A stretch of DNA of 64,000 nt. Origin: Rhytidiadelphus loreus. Taxonomy: Eukaryota; Streptophyta; Bryopsida; Hypnales; Hylocomiaceae. Positions 59,913 to 64,000 of this stretch are shown one piece after another; position 1 is the stretch's first letter, and every line of letters starts with the position of its first letter. Under the pieces are notes generated by a model, which was given only the letters and a program-made list of their open reading frames with translations, was not told the DNA's origin and did no database searches. The translations under genes and the position numbers were made by a program. The stretch is from contig OX344761.1 in NCBI GenBank assembly GCA_947034895.1, positions 77,995,839 to 78,059,838 on the forward strand, written 5' to 3'.

Positions 59913-62714
59913 TTACTTTTTATCATGGTCTTTACAATCCTCATCTAAAGGCTTCAAGTGATCCAATTCATACGCAGAGAAGACGGTATGCCCACGCTTG
60001 TTTGTTACAAATTGATCTTCGTATTGTCGGTCCCAAAGTACATCTCCATCAGCAACGGTATATAAATTCTCACTAAAGACTGCTTGCATAGAAGAACGTT
60101 CTGTCCCTAACATGGTAATAGTGAAGGAAGCATCTTGGACTTTAAACATCTTGCAAAACACACATTCGCAAAGAAATTCAGCCTAGTGAATGAGAAGTCA
60201 ATTAATAAGTAAAAATAGTAATTCCATGATCCTCTAGCAATTATGTAACTTGAATTAAGTAGCACTATTTAATAAGTTCTAGCAAGGTCAAATTGTGATG
60301 TTCATTTCAACTCTCAAAGTAAAATGTGCATGCTTATATGGACTAAAGAATGTTATGAATAGGTAAGCATACCTCAAAGTCCATCCCATAAAGGGGACTA
60401 GACTCATCAATGATGTGGCGAATGATGAGGCAAAATTGGAGGTAGGAAACCTCTGGGCGAACCAATCGAAGGGGAACTTGTGTGATAAATGGAGAATGGG
60501 AGCCATCAGGGGTCAAAAAGCATCGATACATCACCTCAAACTTACACTCTATAATCACCATCTTGGCTGGATCTGCTACGTTTACTCGAATAATGAAAGA
60601 CCTGTGAGAAGACCTGTGAGTCAAAAATACACAATCTCTTGTGGAAAAACGAAAGAAAGATTCAAAAGCCTAAAAGCCTAAAATCTACAACCAAAACATG
60701 AACCTAATCTTCCTCTCACACAAAGGAAAAAAGACGACTAACTTTTGTTTGTTTGATCATCATAAATGTTGGTGTAGGTAAGAACTATTGCAACTGGACA
60801 AAGATCTCAAGTGCTACCCTCATAAAAGTAGACTCCACACTACAAACTTGTTCTTATAAATGACACCATAGAGGAAGTCACAACAACATGCTTGTAACTC
60901 CCCCAATTCGTTGATAACCTTACATGACCCACTCTAACTGGGTAACCCACTTTTGTTCTCTAAACTCAACAAAGTCTTTGTACTCCTCATTTGTATAGAG
61001 TAAGCCTTCAAAATTTTCCTAACAAACATCGACTCCCCCTCATATAAGCACCACAATGAAGTGCATGACTCATCATTGTCATTGCACACTGAACAAAACC
61101 TATAATCTAATCATTTTTGAAAAAAGAAGTCATTTTTCATCTACATATTTTAACTTCATTTATTGTTCAATTTAAGATGATTTCACCTACAATTTCTAAA
61201 GATGGGCACCCATCCTTTGGGCACCAAAAAAACATGATTTTTTTAAACCCAGAAAGGAATTTCAAGCTAAAAAAAAGTCCTAAAATTGCACCTAATTCAT
61301 GTTAAGCTGGAATTCGGAAGACTTACTTGTGTGACTTCTTGCCATGCGCTAGTATTTTATCAGCATGCTCTGTGAATCTGTCATCGGTAATCAACGCCAT
61401 TTTGGCCCACCGAACTGGCTCACCTGGTTGCGACATCCTGTGGAATACTGCACACAATTATGCAGGCACTTCACATCAAAAAAAAACCCCACACAAACTT
61501 ACATCTGCTTGACGAAACCCTTGCGCTCTCACGAAATTCTAGAAAATAGTGTACAATTACAGCCTGTTATTTCTCTAGATTGAAGTTGTGTATACAAATA
61601 TATGAATAGAAGTTTTTTTGACGAGTGTAAAAAAAGAATTCTAGACCACCTGCAAAACCTCAAACTTTTTTTATTTTTATGTCACTTATACACGAAATTG
61701 TCACCATGTTACAGAAGAATTCCATGGATAGTCAGCATTTCTAAGATATACGGGTTTCTGAACTCCTGCTCTTGTCAAAAGAAACGGGAACCATCTTAAA
61801 AGAGGCAAGACTGTAAGAAGAACAACAAACCTCTGCTTTGAGGCACTCTTCATATGTGTCCCCATAACTTATATTGTACACATGGCAATGATTGGTCACA
61901 TACAACTTAGTATTGGTTTCTTAGTTTGTGGGTACTATTGAAATCTTACTATTTTGGAAATGTTGAATACTAATGGAGTTGGCTACCAAATACAACAAGA
62001 GATACTAAGGTTTTGTGGAAAAAGTCGTGACTTTTCTTGATTTGAGTTCACATAACTATTATGAGAAAACACCATTGCCCTTCGCTAAAGAGGTCAACGT
62101 GAATCTCTTGTACATTTTCTCTAGTACATTTTCAATATGCCTTGGTGAGTTGTCCAATTATTGGAAGTCTCCATTCATTATCATGTGTATGAAAGTGCAT
62201 AAACCACCAATTAACCAACCAAATTTTTGCTAGAATCTTACATTTTTTTTTCCTTCATGCTCACACACTAAAAGGGTATACTCCAATGGACGACCACAGA
62301 CTGAGACGACACTCCTAACTACTTCTGGTTCCTTGTCATCAGTACGTTACCTGCCCCACTGAGGAAGACGAAGATGAGCTGCGCCGTGAGCGTGTTCAAA
62401 TTGGCGAGCAAGAGATTGTACGTGGAACGCGCCTCCACTCCCGTTCCGCCAAACGTGGTGCACAAGGACAGACTGAACACAAACACTTTGAACTCCGTCT
62501 CCCCAGCCATCCCCGCCACCCAAGCAGTCGTCGTCCAGCGCTCGTCCTGCGGGATGGCCAGCCCGTCCACGTCCAGCAAGTAGAAGCCCGTGAACACGAA
62601 GCTCACCAGCAAGGGCGTGGAGAACATGATGAGGAAGAAGAAAGGCAAAGGTAAGCGTAAGGTGTAGATGTAGGAGTTGTACAGACGCTCCCAAATATTG
62701 GCTTCGTGCTTCAC
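59913..62714 (-). CDS. Kir/KirBac-type inward-rectifier-like channel, 5' partial
   Basis: Four in-phase exons: 62714-62351, 61447-61327, 60601-60373 and 60149-59913 (stop); 316 aa from the first identified exon. Exon one encodes the slide helix (NIWERLYNSYIY), TM1 (FFFLIMFSTPLLVSFVF), the pore helix and filter region, and TM2 (NLNTLTAQLIFVFLSG). Exon two, MSQPGEPVRWAKMALI, is the TM2-to-cytoplasm linker typical of Kir. Exons three and four form the immunoglobulin-like cytoplasmic domain, with IIRVNVADPAKMVIIECKFE, LRLVRPEVSYLQF, IIDESSPLYGMDFE, MQAVFSENLY and GDVLWDRQYEDQF, closely paralleling KirBac. The filter positions that read TVGYGD in KirBac read TFGGTG here (62439-62456), so K+ selectivity is doubtful. 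The protein should sit in a membrane as a tetramer. The N-terminus continues upstream (candidate exon at 63969). The pore exon is clearly more GC-rich than the other three. Confidence 0.88.
62439..62456 (-). other. selectivity-filter codons of the Kir-like channel
   Basis: An ungapped alignment from FVFSLSLCT through GAVF against KirBac places T-F-G-G-T-G on T-V-G-Y-G-D. The Tyr is replaced by Gly and the second Gly by Thr. The surrounding pore helix and TM2 remain intact. Confidence 0.85.
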
Positions 62715-63968
62715 CTGCAACACAAGCAGGGGAAATCAAAGCAGCAGGGGTCAATCAGACTGTGAGAGAGAGTTCAAGGCTTGTTGTACGAGTTGTCACA
62801 CCTTCCTTCTCCAAGAATAAAACATCTATGAAGAATTGAGAAGGTATGGAATGAAAAGAGGAGCCAATAAGAGTTTTTCTTCATGAAGAAGGTGTGAAAC
62901 TCCTCTTGTGTCCTATGGAGAATGAGAGAATGGAGAATGGAGAGTGAGAGAGATCCAAAATCATGACCCAAACCCTGAAAACTTTTGATCATGTGCGAAA
63001 ACTTCTTCACGGCCATCCTTCACCTCCAAAAGAGAAGGAAAAAAACTTCTCAATCTTCGGAGAATGGAGAGAAGAAGGTGTGATAACTACTTAAGTGGAT
63101 TGCCTAGAAGAGGGTCATATTAGTGGTCAAATAGTGTTGAAGTGAAAAAAGTAGGCTATGGTTAATTATAGTGTGGGAGGTTTACAAGATAGTTCATACT
63201 ATCATTGAAGAGAAGGTCAGGTCAAAGAGACCTAAGTGCAATAAGGTGAAGTTTAGTTAAAACCATCACAAATATTAGGCATTTGAATAAGGTTTCTATT
63301 ATAGTATGTGCAACTAGAATAACCACTTGAAAGGATTGCATTGTGTTCATTTTAGGTGGCGTTTCTAGGTGCACATACTTTATTAAGTTGCCTAAATTTT
63401 TGTTGAATCTTATTGGGAGTCAAAAGAAGAATCCACATTCTCTCAATGAATAGTTTTTGGACACCTCATGAATAAAACATGAACTTTCAAAGTGGTGAAA
63501 ATAGGTGTACCCAAGATCAACCCTAGACTCTAATTCAACAGAAGACATTGTACACTTTAGGTAAAAAATATGAAGGGGTCGATTTTCAAAACGGGTCGCA
63601 ATCAGGAGGAGTTACTTTAGCAGCTCTCACAATACAGAACACAATTCAAATTTTCAAAAAGAATTTGAAAGAGGAGAAGAATCGCTGAAACTTTTTCTCG
63701 CTACTGTTGTGCAAGTTGAATGAAATTTCAGTTACTGGACATGATGTTGATTGCCTCATAATTATAGGCATGTTTGCATTTGCTACTTCAAGTAGTGTTA
63801 ATGAAAACCTGAGGAATGCATTTTGGTACAGTCTAAGACTTAGATTCGCTTTACTAAAAACTACTCTTATTAACCAAAAGTGTAAAAATACCATAATCCC
63901 CTCTGTCACTCTTTCTTTCTTCATTGGACTTCGTCAACATTCTTACAAAGTAGAAGAAAATCTCACAC
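62715..63968 (-). other. probable intron 1 of the Kir-like gene
   Basis: The interval between the first recognised Kir exon and a candidate upstream exon holds no other gene. It includes a purine-rich segment (62870-63080) in which GGAGAATGGAGAG- and GAGAATGAGAGAATGGAG-like words recur. Confidence 0.35.
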
Positions 63969-64000
63969 CGCAAGACGCACCCTCTGCAAGATTCTCTCCT
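63969..64000 (-). CDS. candidate N-terminal exon fragment of the Kir-like channel
   Basis: Read on the minus strand from the window edge, the frame gives ERILQRVRLA and stops at GCG|GTGTGAG, a possible donor in phase 0, which fits the acceptor at 62714. A short basic segment before the slide helix is typical of Kir N-termini. It is only 32 bases, so it remains a guess. Confidence 0.3.

Noticed and set aside
62347..62754. 135-codon His/Gly-rich minus-strand frame overlapping the Kir pore exon
   Set aside because: Alternative frame of the GC-rich pore exon; the membrane-protein frame matches Kir and has correct splice phases.
1..64000. CRISPR arrays, bacterial operons or prophage
   Set aside because: Gene structure is clearly eukaryotic with many introns. 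No regularly spaced identical repeats with unique spacers were seen.
1..64000. tRNA or rRNA genes
   Set aside because: I looked for A/B-box-like and GGTTCGA-type signals by eye and found none convincing. A tRNAscan or Rfam search would be needed to exclude diverged copies.

Overview
The window looks like nuclear DNA of a land plant, probably of non-seed (bryophyte or lycophyte) grade. Evidence: intron-rich genes with GT-AG introns embedded in very AT-rich, repeat-laden intergenic DNA; plant-type AP-5 beta and RCC2 proteins; a plant-type ataxin-7/SGF73-like protein; telo-boxes (AAACCCTAA) near a gene start; CACTA-, Stowaway- and piggyBac-type elements; and a Kir-type channel gene, a family that as I recall is known from mosses and lycophytes but not flowering plants. 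The species cannot be named from sequence alone.

Four host genes were rebuilt exon by exon, all on the minus strand, with splice phases that fit except where noted. (1) 3586-9083: AP-5 adaptor beta subunit, 5 exons, 1215 aa, complete. (2) 15135-21369: a protein with a C2HC zinc finger followed by an SCA7 domain, at least 13 exons, resembling the ataxin-7/Sgf73 anchor of the SAGA deubiquitinase module; its N-terminus is unresolved. (3) 48468-55942: RCC2-type seven-bladed propeller protein, 17 exons, 556 aa, with an acidic and AT-hook/GR-rich C-terminal tail. (4) 59913-62714, running past the right edge: a Kir/KirBac-type channel whose selectivity-filter positions read TFGGTG instead of TxGYG.

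Between genes 2 and 3 (about 23.4-48.4 kb) lies a transposon-rich zone. It contains a decayed piggyBac transposase (36179-39260, with disrupted upstream coding sequence to 40031), two non-autonomous TTAA-flanked elements with piggyBac-like ends (42191-43160, 45881-46808), four CACTA-ended elements each with a matching 3-bp target duplication (30696-30931, 32758-32978, 33988-34939, 36645-36839), and a family of about 280-bp elements with CATTAG ends that I cannot assign to a superfamily (29310-29594, 31174-31452, 35191-35473, probably 27929-28234). A Stowaway-like MITE is at 171-741. Degenerate tandem arrays lie at 9.44-10.3 kb, 26.3-27.9 kb (with an inverted block), 54.67-55.57 kb (inside RCC2 intron 1) and 56.2-57.2 kb.

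The four genes are unrelated in function (endosomal coat, chromatin modification, chromatin/mitosis, ion transport), as is normal for a plant chromosome. The points most worth following up are the altered Kir pore, the piggyBac transposase with candidate non-autonomous relatives in a plant genome, the unclassified CATTAG family, and the SCA7 protein as a candidate plant Sgf73.
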